A DNA stretch of 64,000 bases from positions 298,365 to 362,364 of the forward strand of contig CACRXP010000554.1 in assembly GCA_902702965.1 (NCBI GenBank). The letters run 5' to 3'. This stretch comes from Spirometra erinaceieuropaei (Eukaryota > Platyhelminthes > Cestoda > Diphyllobothriidea > Diphyllobothriidae). The notes under the pieces were generated by a model that saw only the letters and a list, made by a program, of their open reading frames with translations, made no database searches and was not told where the DNA came from. This document shows, in pieces, positions 33,301-46,159 of the stretch. The position numbers were made by a program, and so were the translations under genes. Numbering within the stretch: position 1 is the stretch's first letter; every line of letters starts with the position of its first letter.

Positions 33301-36300
33301 TCGTGAGTGCGGCCGACCGAAGACGCCGGAAAAAAAACTTGAAGTCGGTGCCGACTCTGGCTCCCACAGTCTACCCCCGACACTTGGAGACTGCGACCTG
33401 GCTGGTGGTCGCCCGTTCACGACCTCTAACACACCGGAGGACGGAGCTGGTTTAACCTGAGATTCCAAACTGATTGGCATGCAGGCACTCCAATGGAACA
33501 TGGCTACGCTGGTTTCGCAAGTGGGTAAAAAAGAACCGCGCAGCCAAAAAACAGCAGTAGCACTTACAGCCATGAGGGTCCGCAGGGAGTCCATAGAGCG
33601 CATATCCGCAGGCGACAGACTGCCCGGCATCACGGGCGTGACGGTGGATACCGACGCAGTGGTCGGGGTGGTGAAGGCATCTCTATCCTCAACGGTCCTG
33701 TGCAGTAGGAGGACAGAAGTTGGCTGATCGAAGCTGCCTTGCGAGGAGGACTGCGACGCAGCAGGTCGAGACGACTCGGCTGGCTGAGGACGTTGGTTTT
33801 CCAACATGGCGGTCAGACGCCTGCAGAGGCTGGGCAGCAGGGGGAAGACAAGGACACGCAGGCAGCTGGGACCGAACTCTGACAGGGCAATCAGGATGCC
33901 GTAGAGGGTGTTGAGGGAACTGGAGGCCGCACCCAGGCTCGCACCCCCTTTGCCGGCGTTGTCGGCCGGCTTGGGAGGTTGCTGGGTGTGACTCTTGCTA
34001 CCGGCAACTTGGTCAGTCTTTTCGGAGACCGCTAAACCGGACTCCTGATCCTGGGGTAACTCAGTGGTTCCGCAAGCGGAGGAAACAGCTTCTGGAGATG
34101 GGGGACCGCCAGCGGATGTTTCATTGGTGTTGGCGGAGGAATGAACGAGAACGTGTTCGCCGGTCTTGGAGTCACCAGAGCCGGCTCGGCCATCGATCCA
34201 CGTGCAAAGAGCACGGTAGAGTTCGCGGGTGATGCGGTTATAGAGGCCGTTGGATAGCGTGTTGTAGCTGGACAGAAAACAGAAAGGAGGGAAGTATCAG
34301 TATCAAAGAGCCAAGACCTTGGACGCGATGTTTTAGCTATCTTTCTTAAATTATCTCTGCGGGTGGACCTCTGCACAGATCTGAAAACACAAACACATAT
34401 GCTGGCAGTACCAACGATCACTACATCGTCTTTGGGATTACGGGGATTCCAAGATGACGAGGTCTGCCTATTGGTTTAGCTATCCGGCAAGCCCGCAGGT
34501 GGCAGGTGGTGGGAGGGGTTGCGAAAAAAAGCGGACTCTGGGACCCGAATCGGCACTCGCGGATGATGCGGTGCAAATATCTTCAGGGGTAGCTAAACAT
34601 CGGTCTGGCAAATAAGTTGCCTACAGAGAGGTCGGCTGGCACAGTGATATTATAACATGGCGAATGCTGACCACAAACCAATAAGGTTTGGTCTGCAGTC
34701 CGACACTGTTCTGGAACCGTGAATTGGCGGGTGGGACAGATAATGGCGCAGACAGCAATAATTTCCTACCTATCAAAACAACATACGTTTTCTAACGTCA
34801 CAAGAGGCATTGATACAGTCTTGGAGACTCCCCAGTCGTAACATTGAAAAAAAATTGGCAGAGACCGGAACCACATAAAAGTACGAGGAGCTAGTCAGAT
34901 ATCGACTGGGAGGTGAGTGAATGTGCATGCTGCGTAATCCCACTGTGACGAGCCCCCCGGAATAAATTTTTACGACCAATCGGCTCCCTGAGTCCCAACA
35001 CATTCAGATGTACGCGAAGACTCGACGGCAAATCCCCCACCCCCAGCCTCTAAGAGGCACAGTAGCCGTGCTGTTTCATGAAATGTTAGCCGAAATTCTG
35101 AGAAGCATTTTAGGCTCGGAAGGATAAATTAAGGTTGTAATATTAGTTACTATGCAGAATAGGCTCAAGATATTTCGGTCACGCCAGGATGCTACTTTTT
35201 GAACGGGCTTCTTTCCGATCGTCTGCATAAACCACACTACAAAAACGACAAATAAGTAGTATAAATTTTTACCATTGATTTCCGATGCCCTTATAAATCC
35301 AGACATGTTTTGTGCATGAATGAAAAGTACAATTCCATTAAAAAGGTTTTTTCAATTCCCCAATAATTTTAAACTCGACCCGTCGTCACACATGCATTTA
35401 GGGTTTCTAAACTACAAGCTGTATGGTTCCTGTGTAAGGAAAGTCGTGCAATTCTACATTTTACTATGAAGATGCCATATGGGGTTCATGAAATTTTATA
35501 ATTTATTTAAAACATATTGTATACCTTACAATTAACATAAAAAATGTAGAGTTATGATGTTTTCTGAATAGACATTTCACGATCTTAAAAAATCTCATAA
35601 CTGGAAACTTTTTTAAAACCGGAAGAGGCAAGGATTAAGTGCATGCACAGGACAAGGAGATGGTAACCTGTGGACCGTGTCTTACGTGAACGGTGGTAAC
35701 AGGAATTATATGAGTGGGGCTTTACAACGGGCAGCGGGGAGCGGGGGGAGTGAAGTTGAAAAAGTCAAAAACCGCGTGAAGTTTTGTCTGCGGTACTAAT
35801 AAACGGAAATCAGTCGTGTAATTCAAGAAAAAATCAGAACACTAGTCAGAAAAATCTAGAAAGCTGAATAAACTGCTTCTGGCGAATTTACGTGGTCCTA
35901 GCCTCAGGCAGTTCGTAGCTAATAGGGAAAAATGGCCGTGAGTGACATGTGGTGCCAATTAGCGCAGGTCGTGGAAAGTAACGACAAGCTTATCAGCGTA
36001 CAGGAAAATAAGTAAATGCAGGGCGTAGAACGAGGAGGAAGACAACAAATGTATGATTATTATCAAAATACAAGTGCTTTTGCTTAACAAATTCACCAGC
36101 GTTTTAACACTCCTGCTTTACTGGCAGACGCATACATTCTGTCCAGCAGGATTTCGAGTATTTTTTGCTACCTGACTGCTCTCCGTGCTGACTTTTTTTC
36201 AAGTTAAGTCTTTAAAGCTGTGTTCAACTTACTAGTAATGCATTGACTCTGTTTTGTTCGATATGAAGCAGAGTGAGGTATGTGCAGATAATAACGATTA

Positions 36301-38035
36301 AGAAGGGCAGGTATAGATCTGTTTATATGTGCACGTGGTAAATACTTTTATGAAAGCGAGGAAAAGTTGTGACGCGGTACAGGCCAACTCGAAAGCCAAT
36401 CAATCGCATTGTGATTTACCGACCGCAGCAGATGAAATTATGCAAGGAATCGACTCCAATAATGTGGTAAAGTATTTCCAAAGTAGGAGACTACAGAACA
36501 TTATCCTACAGTGCAAATGCGGATGGCCTGTGCGGCAATAAACCCCTAAGGGACACACGGACGGTTTCTACTTCAGATGCAACCTTTGTGGCTCGAGAAC
36601 AGCATAGATTCAGTGTTTGAAAGGCACTCATAAAGCAAACCGGACAATTAGGCGGCCCGAGTGTGGAAGTGCAAATGGCTGAAATGATGGTAAGCCGCCA
36701 CAAGTACAACGTTGGCCGGCTGATAAGGCAGTTCTGGCTGCTTGGAGTGTATGATACTAAGAAAGCTACGTGAGGGAGATCCCGTGTCCGGCTGATTGGT
36801 GTGGACGCACGTGGACGAAGAGCAGTACCGTCTGTGGTTTGGACTGTACTACACAGGCCTGACGAATGCATGGGAAACCCGTCTGTCCCATACTGCGAAA
36901 GTATATCCCGTGCAGTTAGAGCCGACGAAGGGTGTGACTGGAAACCGACCGAACGCACTTTAACTTCGCTCTCGATAAAAAAAACTAGGTGTGGGAAGTG
37001 CAAATCAATGAGCAGCACCGATCCTTCGGGGCGGTACAGGTCAGCAAATGCCACTCAAAAACTCTACCGAACAACACCTACTTTGAAAAATGTAGTAGAT
37101 GGTTTTCCATAGTTACAGAGTGTAGTTTTCGCAGACGGCCGGAAAGAAGCTCCATAGAAGGCCATGCAAATGTGATTGAAATATCTGGGGACCACGCTGC
37201 ACAGTAACTATTATTACAATCCTATTCAGGTAATCCTTTCGAGTTGAGGACACATTTCAGAATTTCGGCTAGCATTTCATGAGATAGTACATTTATTGTA
37301 TATACAAGTTTTGAAACGCTTCTAAAGACCCTGCATGCCACACATTCTCGTTCTACCTACTTTGATGGGAACTTTTGAGGGCCGTAATAACATGCTGGTT
37401 TCGCATTTCGGATGTATTGTAGGTTGAGTGGCCAACATGGTTGCGGCCTTGGCCGCGCACATGCGGAAAAGTAATAGACTGTAAACATTCCGAACGGAAC
37501 GCTCTGCCGACGACCCACCTCACCTGATCATTAGCAAACTGGCCCTTCTTAGCACCTTAGTCATTTACCAGGGAGAAATCACTAAGCATGTTTGCACGGT
37601 AACATTTGTTGACTGCTATTTTGTTCGTGAGGCGCATCGTCTTACCAAATAACCTCCAAATCCTACGCCCTTAAGTTTATCTTACAAAATATACTACTTT
37701 CAAAATAATGTTCTAATGGTAGTGGACCTGCTGCCCAGGTCATTAATCCCAGTAAACAGAACGCCGGCACCTACCGGTTGCACAGGGTGACCAGTTGTTT
37801 GGCAGCGTAGTCGCGCAGGGCCCAGTGATTGTCTGTGATGGGTTTGGCGCAGAGCTGACGACAGAGAATGCAGGTGATCACAGTGGGCACAATGAGATGG
37901 AGATAGGCCTCCAGAGAAATGTGCTGGTTGTCAATTAGCGCCTTCGTCAAGCGCATGAGGTAGATTAGAATGGCCAGGTTATTGTTACTCACGTTCACAC
38001 GTACCTGAGAAAAAGAGTGCGCATTGCTATCATTC

Positions 38036-38081
<46 letters not shown>

Positions 38082-38092
38082 TAGTAGTAGTA

Positions 38093-38158
<66 letters not shown>

Positions 38159-38159
38159 A

Positions 38160-38227
<68 letters not shown>

Positions 38228-41200
38228 AGAATTATTAACGTATGAGAGCAAAGGAACTCACGCCTTCGGCAATGAAGGTAACTAGGTAGGGTAGGAGAGG
38301 CTGTAGGCCTGTGTCCTGAGCCGCATTATCCAGCGCTTCGTGACGGCGGTTCTCGTTGGCTCCCACACAAGCCTCTGTGAGTTCGCGGAAGTATAGCATC
38401 AGTTCCTGACTGATCTCATGAGGGCGTTTCTACAGAGAAGACAAACAGGTGAGGCGTCAGTATCAGTGATTATCTTTGATGGAGTCGGGATGCAACCTAT
38501 AAGTAGACCGATGAAGACTTCGGCTTGATAAACCCGGTACCTGATAGAAAACCGAGATATTTTCTTTCTGAACAGATTATAACACAGTTTTCGTACTATT
38601 GATCTCAGCCTGGATAGACCGAAATTCGTAGGCAAATTTTGCATAGAGGGCTCAATCTCGTTAAATAATTTTGCCTGAATACGTAAAATGTGATGTGACC
38701 ATGATAAAGAGTATTAGCAAGTAGGCAAACGGCAGTGGAAAGCATGCGCTCCACACTGATTGAAAGGTGGAGAGGGAAATCCCAACCCTAAAGTTACAAT
38801 AAGTGTCCCGACCGTTAATCTCTTCAGGATGTGAAATTCCTGCCCTACAGTATATCAAGGGGAAAATGCAATTTACGGACAGCCGCGATCTCCATCCCCT
38901 TCTCCTGCAGATATGAACAACATTGTCGCTAACAACACGTTTTTATAGCTGGGAACTGATCCTGTTTTCATTATATTGGCACCATAAATGTGACACTTAA
39001 AATTAAATAATAAACTACGGGGGTGGAGTTAGGCAGTTGAAGCCTGACTTGTTAGGTCGCAGATACATCATGCGCCCGCATAATATCGGCGAAACACATG
39101 CGACTGCGCTTTTAGCTACTACATGTGTTGGCAGTAGGGCGAAACAAATTTCCGTCCATTAGAAATATGCGTCAGTCTATCACACGGTTGTACATGTCAA
39201 AAAAAGCAAAATCGACACAGGGCAGGCTAAGACGTGTATGAGCCTTCAACAGTGACTAAGGAATATGCAATAACTTCGCAACCTCAAAAAAAGGCTAGTA
39301 AGTCCACAGGAGAGGGTTTTGAACGGAACTTATCGCCATGAAATTAGTGTGAACGAACAGCCTCCGAAGGAAGAAATAACCCTTGAAAAAAACGTCTGCT
39401 GCATTAGGTCAATTGATATTGTAGAAGTCTGTGGCCTCGTTTTGTTGGAAAGTACTGACCAGGTCTGGTAAAACCCAAACTAGGAGGGTTTGGTGTGGGC
39501 TGCGTTTGGCTAAGTCAGACTTCCACGCCTTCACTACGACTCGTTAATACCAGGTCAGACGGCGTAGTAAGTACTGCCCTGGCAAAAGCCGAAACGGTTG
39601 AGATCAGTCCACATGGGGGAACCATCGACCTCGGCTATACAGCAAATACTGCTATGTTAATAAAATGACGTTTCGGTTTGCCTAATCCTACAACCGTGAC
39701 ATCCGTCCCATCTGGCTGCCAGCTAGAAGAAGTTCATGCAAAATGAGTTGACCCAGATGAAAACCCTTCAAGACCGAGCGCAGCGGAACTCAGGCTTTAC
39801 AATCTGTCAGTAAAAGGGTAGGGGCGCAAAAGAGCAAGGTGAGACAAGCCGTTGGGGATGAGTGGGACTGATATCAAGGTTTGGGAATGGAGTCAGCACA
39901 GGGAAAAGCGACTTCTCTTAATGCAGTGCTTTCGCGGACACAGCTTATAGACTTGAAGGCTCTGTTTTTTGGACTCCAATACTCTGTAAAGTGGGGAAAC
40001 GATGAAGTAAAATATATCTGCAAATTAGCTTACACAATAGGATCTTCGAGCTCTCCAAGGTCGAAATGAAATCAGTCCTTTCACTACTACAGTTCGGCCA
40101 TCACGAATGACGATTTCCACCGTGTGACCTACAGTAGGGTGGGCTCATGAACGGTGGCTTGAGCAGAAATTAGTTTATAGTGACGGCAAACTTGCGTAGC
40201 ATCCACAGCGCTATCTCTCTCTCTCTCTTCCCCCACCGTCCAGGGCCCCGGATCAAAACAGAGTTAGGAGGCCCGGAGGCCCGGAGGCAAGGTGGGGCGC
40301 AATTTCTGGCAAAGTTAAACAAAACATATGCGCGTTCCACACACGCTTGGTTCGCGCACAATGGACCAGGTTTCCATAGAGACAAGGTGGGGGCGACTCG
40401 GACACTGACTCAGTAGGAGTGCCATAGAGGCCACATTAAGAAGAAGCAATTACAACCTAACTCTGCATCTTTCGAGGAGGATCGAGTTATCCCGCCATTT
40501 GGTAGCCTTCCAAGCCACTGCTTACAGCGTACCATAATAGTTTGAAACCAATAAGGAATATGCGCTGATTGCCATGAGATGCGGTCGCAAGAGTAGACCT
40601 CCCTCCTTCCTGTCACAGACACCTCTGCACAGTCAACTGATGCGGATATTGGGGGGCAAGTGGCTAACGGTTGAATTGCCCGCATGCGGGCGCCGCACAC
40701 AACCTGATCTCCCCCCGCGCAGCGCACCGGGATTTCACACAAAGGGGGTGGGCGGCTAGGATCTCACATGAGTGAGTACAGGTAGATGTTTTTAGGAAAA
40801 ATATGCGGCGAGAGGGAGAATTACGGAAGCGGCCAGACAATGTCAACAATTGCCCAAACGACCGCCAGCACGGCTAAAGTCTCATTGGGATGTTTTAGAG
40901 ACCGCCAAAATGAGATGGAATGTCACTTGAGAGTAGTGCTCGTTGATCTATCCAGGTTTCAAGACAGACGCTTGCAGGTCCGGGTATCACACAGGCAGTC
41001 GCATAGCGACGGACAATCAACCCTCGATAAGTGTTTCTGAAAATGTTAGGAGCACTGAGATGGCCACTTTAGCCAGTAATGGATGGCGCACCCAGGGTTT
41101 TAAGCCGAGTCCTGTCGGTCCAACGTTCTTCTCACCTAAGCTATCGGGCTCGCCCTTTGGTTGCGATCAGGAACGTTTAATACCACATAGGAATGGTGTC

Positions 41201-44200
41201 CGCCAACGTAGCCGCATTATAGGACAAACACCAACGCTTCTCAAGCGGGTGATATCGTTGTCATGGGAAACAGATAAGGTGCACTAGCGATCAATAAAAA
41301 CCGCTAAACGCTCGCCTGCACTCACTGCTTTTGCACATTAAAATGCCACTGTAGCATGACCCTCAGTCTTGATCTGGGTCGAGTTGTCCCCATCGGATGA
41401 CAACCATTTAAGCCATAAGTGTTAACGCGTCGTGGGTGACAGTTTCGAAGGGCCATTTAGTTGTTTATAGTGAGAAATTGGGCGTTGTATCGACCCCACA
41501 CTCTCTCATACACCGGTGGCGTGTCTGAGTCAAGCCTATTGTGAATGGCACTGAACGCGCCGACTGATATGACTTGGAGTTGTCGTTCAACACCTGCCAG
41601 GCGTGGCCTCAGGCCTTATACCCATGAGGAGTACCACCGAAGTTACACTGAGGGGTCGTTAGAGTGTGGCCCTTCGTTTCAAAGCAGAATCAAGTTATGC
41701 CGTCGGCCGACAGCCTCCCAAGCCACGACTTTTGGTGCTCCGTCATAGTGAGAAGTGTGCTGATTTTCCAAGAGAGAAGAATGTTCTGGATTCACCCCAA
41801 GCCTTACTCGTCCATACATACCCGGCCTGTCAGGCGACTCATAATGATATTGGGCATGCTGGTTGAAGTGGCGTGAAATTCTCCGTCTAACGCCTTCCAA
41901 TAGTAAAGGGATTCATATGGGCTCAGTTTAGCCCGACAAACGTGTACCACAAAACATTGTGGTAGCCTTTTTGGTCCAGTACAATAGCAGTGCAGCCTCC
42001 CTTTGAGGGGGGAGGGGGGCGTTTTTTCCCTATACGTAAAGCAACTTCCTCTACGAATGAATTCTGACAGGTCCCATGATACTGCATCAAGTCGGTGAGC
42101 GGCTGGTGATGGGAAATCGAAATTTCGTTAGCCTCGATCTGTCCCACGCCAGAACAGTAAAAGTAACGAAAAGTTCATTCATATGTCCGTCACGCTATTC
42201 ATCTCTCTTAAAGATACAACCGAGATGGGATTGATTTGCTGGGAAGCTCTTACCTCTATGATAGCTGCCTGCATAACACGTGGATGTGAGAGAGAACCAG
42301 GGATGACATCCTTTGATTTCGATGCGGTCTCCGTCGAGGATGAAGCGGTTGTGGCGTCTTCCGGTTTTAACTGACTTGGTAGTGGTAGTTGTGGCGGGCC
42401 CTCAGCGGCATTGAGCAGGTTTTTTTGGGTTCCAGCTAGCTGTGCCATACGGCGCAGGAAGTCCGGTGGCGGGTTTTGCGGCGACGTGGGTTGGACGCCG
42501 TCAATGGCTAGCCAGTGAGCTATGGACGGATAAATCAGCACAAACGTAATTGTCGGCTGGATTCAGCGACGAATGTATGTTAGGAATAAATCGGGAAAAT
42601 GGGTAAGACGTGCTGAACCACTGCTGAAGACATATCTGTTGGGATTATGAACTAAAGGCCAGGAGCACTGTCTCAAAAACTGCTTAGTTCGTGGAATATC
42701 CGGCGAAAACATCTTTATCGCGACACACGAAGGAAAGTTCTAAAGACAAATATCCCGTCAAGCACGATCGCCGCCTTAGGAATTGGAATAAGTGTCGACA
42801 CAAGCCTCTGAGGAAATGTCCCCAGCAGCAAAAAGCGTCTTTCAGAATCCTCAGGTGAACTTATTCCTACTCTTTGATTACTTTGCTATGACCATCGCGA
42901 GTGACGACGTCCACAGTGTGCTCCGCAGAACGGGTGCAGCACCGGTGGCTTGTGCGTGAATTAGTTTACGGTAAGGCAAGCTTGCGCAGCATCTACCGCG
43001 CTCTCTGCCTCCCTCACCCACCAGGTTCCAATAGTAAGACGATGTCCGGGAGATCGGAGGTGGGCTCGGGCGCAGTGGCGAACAAGGTTAAACAGCCCGT
43101 TTACGCGTGCCACACACCAACTGGTCTCTGCCAGGGTTTCAAAGAGGGCGATCCGGATCTCACTTTAACGTTTGTCATAAAGGCCACCTTAAGGAGTCGC
43201 TGAGTCCGACTTAGTCCTTCAGTCAGTTATTCCATAAGCACATAGTACTGACTACGAGGACCAATTACCTCGTCAGTTAGACCAGGGTCAGGCATACAGT
43301 TACAGTAAGGGTTTATGGCTGGGTTGGGTTTGGTGCGCGAGTTAAAGGTTAGGTTTATGTAGTGAGCTCTAGTCAATGCAAACGAAGGGCAACAGTAGGA
43401 AGATCTGCCTTCAAAGAATGACCTCCGTCGAAGTCGTCCTAACCAAATGTGCCCGCACGCCTAGCATAACGTCGGAATGTCATAGATGCTTCAGATATTC
43501 CCACCATCTAGACTGCAACAACATATTCTACGACCAATCTGGCCGTAGCGATACAGGTACAGCGAATAGTTCCGCAATCATAGCCACAGTTCGTCCTTTC
43601 CCGCCTGCAGATAGCGCTTGTATGGTAATTTAACTTTTCCTGCAATATGATATTCAAACTACAGTCGTAGGCGACTCCTAAAAGTGCGGAAGTGGGGTTG
43701 AAAGGCAACACCCAGCCCTCATCGAGCCTCGAGTGTGTTTAAAGAATTCGGTTCCGAATTCTGATTCTAGGAGACTCCGTCCCGTTCTTTCCAATGATGT
43801 GCCTCTGTGAGGGACTCGGCTTGCGTCCAGATTGACACATCGTCAGTGGGAATACTGGCAGCGATGGGTCCCGTCTTGCATCCTGCTACATCGTCGATAC
43901 AGACCAGACAACGAAAAAGGGAGCGCGTCGGACCTTGCGTGGAGCCCTACCTGAAGATCGCTTTCTCACTCCCTATCCCGCTGAGTGACAAAGTAACTGC
44001 ACCCAGCAAACAAAACGAGAAGCATCTTTTTCAGTCATTTCCTATAACAAGCTGTCTCGTCAGACAGTATGACAGGTCTTGAAAAAGTTCCGTATCGCAT
44101 GAACTTCCCACTTCATCGACCCATTTCACAAAGCGTCAAAGATAGGCTATGACCATCTAAGTAGTCGGTCTCGGTGCTACTTTTGGGTTTAAACCCAGTT

Positions 44201-46122
44201 TAATTGGTAGAAGTGACTTTTCTCCAGATATAGGTGCAAACAGCCGACAAGGATTCTTTTCGCCTCCTAATTCACCACGTAGGTCAGACTGACGGACGAT
44301 AACTGGCCGCGTTTTTGGAGCGCTTCCCAAACTCAAACGAACACCGATCATTTTCCGGAGTTGCGGCGCAGTCATATCATTCCGGCCGAGGACGCAGGGG
44401 TACAGAATAATTGGTTCTTTCACTTCGTTGGGGCTTTTGTCTTGGATGGAAACCTGCTCTTCGTAAACAGAGACATTTATACAAATCTCCGGTCCCGGGC
44501 CCTACCTTGTGAGAACTACGCCAGTAATCTTGCCTGGCAATTATTAAAGCGATACTGGTGGTGTTTCTGTGAACGAATCCCTGTAGGCAGCTGAGTCTAT
44601 CTGGACGTCGAGCAGCTGCGACGGGTCCGGGAATAGATAGAGAGTAAAAGGATAAAAGGGATATTTTGGGCAGAGTGGATGGATCCAGGTTTCACAACCG
44701 TTACATTGAACGTCCTATCCGTTGTACGACAGAGGCTGCAGACGGGGTGTCTGGGTAGTCTGTCAGTTCAGTTGCGTTCGGTGGACTGAGGGCGCGTAGT
44801 TTTTCCGATGTCAGAATGTTGTTAGCAGCAGTGGTGGAGCTGATTTTGGGTAGGCATAAAGCTTACGTTTATAGTGCAAGAATATGCGAAGAAGGTGGCT
44901 GGATTTACGAAGCTTCGAGGCATGTTGTCGACGCTGGTGTTGGTACTGCTGTGGTAGATGCTAAGAGGCCCCACAAAGCTGACGAGAGTACAGCATGTGA
45001 GTTTACATTAAGGGCGTGATGAAGGGAGAAAGGCGTTGGCAGCGTTGCTCCCTTGTATTTCGGTCTTACGCCTTCTCTCTGACCCCCTGTATTCACCGGC
45101 TTCAAATATCGCTGCTCCATTTTGTATGACAATCTCGCACACCTGTCGATCTTGTGTGAGGGCTAATCAGGACACCTGGGAGGTTGTGAGACATTTCCCG
45201 AGGCTTTAAGGGTAGAATTCTAGCTCAGCCTCTTCTACCATTGACAGGGGCGCGTAGCAACATCACTTTATAGCAGTCGCTTCGACAGACGCTGGTCTGA
45301 CAACCCCACGCGGCCAAACTTCCGCAGGCCTCGAAAGTGTGCCAGTTGTTACGATAATCCATCGTTGGAAGGCTGTGCTAATGTAACAACATGAAAGCAA
45401 CTGCGAATATGGCTCCAGAAAGAAAGTAGCTGAGATTGTTTTGAGAATAGAAAAAAGGTAGAGACGCTGGTCTTGTTTCCGGGTGTGAGTAAATTATAGC
45501 ACCATTTCGGACTAAAATGTCTCACACTTTATACGACGTAATTTCCTGAAAATGACCACAGAGGACACATTTTCCGTGAAAGTTTCCTGTGAAATGAATT
45601 AAACCATGTGGGAGTATCGAACCACTAGGCAGTCTACACTAGCTAAGGAGTAATTTTATTGGGAGCGACATTTCACAAGAGGTCGAGACAACCTTTAACA
45701 GGAAGTCAGCATGTCATAGCACACGAAAAATCCGAAATTGTGCTTCATTACTAGCAGTATTAAAATTCCATCCACGTAACTTTTTCTAGTTCAAGGCACA
45801 CAGGTATCGAGGTGGGCGTTTTATCAGTTTCCGAGTAAATGTTGTGTGTGGCCTCTATTACTTACATTCAGTATATTTTAGGGCAGTAAGCGGTAAAGGA
45901 ACCGTATGTGTAACGGCAGATATATATATATATATAGATGAGAAGGCACCGACAAAGACAAGGGAGACCGGTTTCCCTTGTCTTTGTCGGCGCCATCTCA
46001 TCTATGTCTACTACTAGTCGCTGTGCGACTGCCTGCGAGGGTTCTAGTATGAGCCCCAGGGCACAACGGAACGAGCATGTTCCGTAACCTGATCGGCGAG
46101 CGCCCACTGTCATAATATATAA

Positions 46123-46159
<37 letters not shown>

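Noticed and set aside
33220..33567. Continuation of TAF6 exon 6 to the stop at 33220
   Set aside because: A perfect GTAAGT donor lies at 33567-33562, and joining to 30313 restores the conserved TAF6 C-terminus, whereas the read-through shows no similarity.
36560..37054. Possible EEP or RT remnant in TAF6 intron 5
   Set aside because: Only a loose resemblance ([14 protein letters not shown] to a VARELARYKVDIAAL-like stretch) was seen; no second motif supports it.
38017..38251. Poly-Ser, poly-Val and poly-Tyr frames
   Set aside because: They are translations of the TAG microsatellite in TAF6 intron 4.
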